The notes under the pieces are model-generated. The model was not told where the DNA came from and did no database searches. It worked only from the letters and a program-made list of their open reading frames with translations. Both the position numbers and the translations under genes were made by a program. From contig DLQL01000096.1 of NCBI GenBank assembly GCA_002477565.1, forward strand, positions 1 through 7,810: a DNA stretch of 7,810 bases, given 5' to 3'. Shown here one piece after another: positions 6,681 to 7,810 of this stretch. This stretch comes from Flavobacteriaceae bacterium UBA7433 (GTDB lineage: Bacteria; Bacteroidota; Bacteroidia; Flavobacteriales; Flavobacteriaceae). The first letter of the stretch is position 1; every line of letters begins with the position of its first letter.

Positions 6681-6765
6681 GGAGAATTGGCAGAGTGGTC
6701 GAATGCGGCAGTCTTGAAAACTGTTGAGGGTCACACCTCCGGGGGTTCGAATCCCTCATTCTCCG
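6681..6765 (+). tRNA. trnS: tRNA-Ser (anticodon UGA)
   Basis: Full cloverleaf of 85 bases. Acceptor arms GGAGAAT (6681-6687) and ATTCTCC (6758-6764) pair completely, with G6765 as discriminator. The anticodon stem is GCAGT (6708-6712) with ACTGT (6720-6724), one G-U pair, and the loop CTTGAAA puts TGA at 6715-6717, reading UCA and related serine codons. The long variable arm with its own stem (GAGG/CCTC) is the class II mark of serine tRNA, and the discriminator G is the expected serine identity base. The T arm contains GGTTCGAATCC. The 3' CCA is not encoded (the DNA continues CAAAAG), so it must be added by CCA nucleotidyltransferase. It is a single tRNA unit with its own promoter and terminator. 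Confidence 0.97.
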
Positions 6766-6771
6766 CAAAAG

Positions 6772-6813
6772 AAAAACCCTAACATTCATTTATTGAATTC
6801 GTTAGGGTTTTTT
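6772..6813 (+). terminator. Intrinsic terminator after tRNA-Ser
   Basis: AAAAACCCTAAC (6772-6783) pairs perfectly with GTTAGGGTTTTT (6801-6812), with six Ts at 6808-6813. The 17-base interior can extend the stem (ATTCA with TGAAT around TTTAT, after a 2-base bulge). It lies seven bases after the mature tRNA end, and separates the tRNA from modA. Confidence 0.88.
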
Positions 6814-6839
6814 AATTTAGAATGTCTTCCACATTGAGT

Positions 6840-6874
6840 ACGAAATTAATTTCGTTATTTTACAGAAGCGAAAT
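6840..6874. promoter_or_regulatory. Palindromic operator candidate upstream of modA
   Basis: ACGAAATTAATTTCGT at 6840-6855 is a perfect 16-base palindrome. Its half-site CGAAAT (6841-6846) recurs at 6869-6874, so ATTTCG (6849-6854) also forms an inverted repeat with the later copy across 14 bases. The element ends 12 bases before the modA ATG. TAATTTCG (6847-6854) inside it differs by one base from the -7 promoter consensus, so a bound repressor could block transcription. In many bacteria molybdate transport is repressed by ModE, but the binding protein here is unknown and the sequence is not a close match to the E. coli ModE site as I know it. Confidence 0.5.
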
Positions 6875-6886
6875 CCATCTGTCAAA

Positions 6887-7699
6887 ATGAAACTTAAAAC
6901 CGTTTTTTTGAAGTTTTCCATTTCCAATTTTTTAAAATTTAATTGTGTCTTTTTATTGGTGCTTTCTCTGAGTTCTTGTAGGAGTGAGTCCAAAAAAGAA
7001 AGGTTCAAATCTGAAAAAATCGTGGTCTTCGCAGCCGCTTCCTTGCAAAATGTTTTGGGTGAATTGACGGCGGCTTACGAAGAGAAATTCGGTGCGTCGA
7101 TTCAGGTCAATTGCGCCTCGAGTGGTACTTTGGCAAGGCAAATAGAACAGGGAGCACTCCCGGATATTTTCCTCTCCGCGCACAACTCGTGGCTTAGCCA
7201 CCTTGACAGTTTGGGTTTTGTAAAAAAAACGTCGGCAGATACCCTTGCGAAAAACACATTGGTTTTGGTTGCTCCAAATCAGACCAAAATTGTGCCTTTT
7301 GATGGCGGTATTTCTTCAGGCCTCGTTTCTTTACTCGGTAAGGGAAGGCTTTCCATCGGAAACCCGGCATATGTACCTGCGGGGTGTTATGCCAAGCAAG
7401 CTTTGTCACATGCGGGGTTGTATTCGTCTCTGGAAAAAAGGCTGTTGGTATCCAAAGATGTCCGCGCAGCACTTCGAAATGTGGAATTGGAAGAAACCCC
7501 CTTGGGGATCGTGTATTACACAGATGCGGTTCAGTCGAAAAAAGTAAAAACAGTGGCGACTTTTCCAGAGGAATCTCACGAGCCTATTGTATATTACCAA
7601 GCGCGGTGTTCAGATAAGAAAGTGGCGAAGCATTTTTACATTTGGTTGCAATCTGCAACAACTAAGAAGATTTTGCAGGCACACGGATTTCAGATATAG
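6887..7699 (+). CDS. modA: Molybdate ABC transporter substrate-binding lipoprotein ModA
   Basis: Captures molybdate (possibly tungstate) in the periplasm and hands it to ModBC; molybdate supplies molybdenum cofactor enzymes. Residues 17-31 form a lipoprotein signal with the lipobox LSSC and lipidated Cys31, fitting a membrane-tethered binding protein. The mature domain shows the ModA ligand regions: VFAAASL (47-53, with S52), CASSGTLARQIEQGAPD-like segment (76-93, S78/S79), NPAYVPAGCYAKQAL (159-172), V192 in KDVRAAL and the tyrosines of GIVYYTDA (207-214), corresponding to the Ser, Ser, Ala, Val and Tyr that bind oxyanion in E. coli ModA. Length 270 is normal for a lipoprotein version. The N-terminus before the hydrophobic core is rather long and basic; a later start is not available as ATG, so 6887 is kept. 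The stop is 15 bases before modB, so the two should be co-transcribed, likely under control of the palindrome at 6840-6855. Confidence 0.95.
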   Translation: MKLKTVFLKFSISNFLKFNCVFLLVLSLSSCRSESKKERFKSEKIVVFAAASLQNVLGELTAAYEEKFGASIQVNCASSGTLARQIEQGALPDIFLSAHNSWLSHLDSLGFVKKTSADTLAKNTLVLVAPNQTKIVPFDGGISSGLVSLLGKGRLSIGNPAYVPAGCYAKQALSHAGLYSSLEKRLLVSKDVRAALRNVELEETPLGIVYYTDAVQSKKVKTVATFPEESHEPIVYYQARCSDKKVAKHFYIWLQSATTKKILQAHGFQI

Positions 7700-7714
7700 C
7701 AACAAAACACAAGG

Positions 7715-7810
7715 ATGAACGGATTTTTCAATTTTAACGGTGCAGAGGTAGAGGCAATCCAACTTTCTTTGGAGGTGGCCATCTATTGTACATTGATTTC
7801 GCTTCCCATC
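7715..7810 (+). CDS. modB: Molybdate ABC transporter permease ModB, N-terminal fragment (cut by window end)
   Basis: Begins at ATG 7715, 15 bases after the modA stop, and stays open to the window edge (32 residues). The visible part starts MNGFFNFNGAEVEAIQ and continues with LSLEVAIYCTLISLPI, the typical start of the first membrane helix in ModB-type (CysTW/ModB) permeases, where a Leu-Ser-Leu, then small residues, Thr-Leu and a Leu-Pro pattern recur. An AAGG precedes the ATG with no spacer, too close to serve as a good Shine-Dalgarno site. Position directly after modA strongly supports the assignment; most of the protein, including the cytoplasmic loop that contacts ModC, is outside the window. 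Confidence 0.88.
   Translation, partial: MNGFFNFNGAEVEAIQLSLEVAIYCTLISLPI

Noticed and set aside
6681..6765. tRNA-Ser as an integration site for a mobile element
   Set aside because: No integrase, no duplicated tRNA 3' end in the window, and housekeeping or transport genes follow directly after the tRNA terminator.
1..7810. CRISPR array, insertion sequence, phage, toxin-antitoxin or defence genes
   Set aside because: No regularly spaced repeats, transposase or nuclease other than RuvC, nor paired small toxin/antitoxin frames are visible on either strand.

Overview
The window looks like a chromosomal segment from a member of the Bacteroidota, most likely the class Flavobacteriia. Three things point there: the cytochrome c biogenesis protein is a single fused ResB/CcsA (CcsBA) polypeptide; the RuvC, ModA and TPR-membrane proteins have the look I associate with flavobacterial homologues; and several intergenic regions carry the Bacteroidota promoter signature TAnnTTTG, in three cases with a TTTG-like -33 element 20-22 bases upstream. 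Shine-Dalgarno sequences are weak or absent before most genes, which is also normal for that phylum. No species can be named from sequence reading alone.

Layout, left to right. (1) 2-2878 (+): the 5'-truncated CcsBA heme exporter / cytochrome c synthase. (2) 2879-3062: intergenic, with a good promoter and a 10-base tandem repeat just before the next start. (3) 3063-3578 (+): a small membrane protein with TPR-like helices, closed by a strong intrinsic terminator at 3599-3635. (4) 3699-3824 (+): a probable 41-residue single-pass membrane protein, followed by 149 bases holding only a short hairpin. (5) 3974-4534 (+): ruvC, starting at TTG. (6) 4579-5643 (-): aroC, convergent with ruvC. (7) 5724-6473 (-): a TauE/SafE-family (TSUP) permease, upstream of aroC on the same strand; each has its own promoter-like element. 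(8) 6681-6765 (+): tRNA-Ser(UGA), with its own promoter and an intrinsic terminator. (9) 6887-7699 (+): modA, preceded by a perfect 16-base palindrome, then 7715 to the window end: the start of modB. The rest of a molybdate ABC transporter operon (end of modB, and modC) should follow outside the window.

The genes do not form one pathway. They are mostly housekeeping: respiration (cytochrome c maturation), recombination (Holliday junction resolution), aromatic amino acid synthesis (chorismate) and translation (tRNA-Ser), with oxyanion or small-anion transport at the right (TSUP permease, molybdate uptake). I see no mobile element, CRISPR array, phage gene, toxin-antitoxin pair or defence system. 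I found no convincing undescribed system. The two items most worth a second look are the 41-residue membrane protein and the palindromic operator candidate in front of modA.
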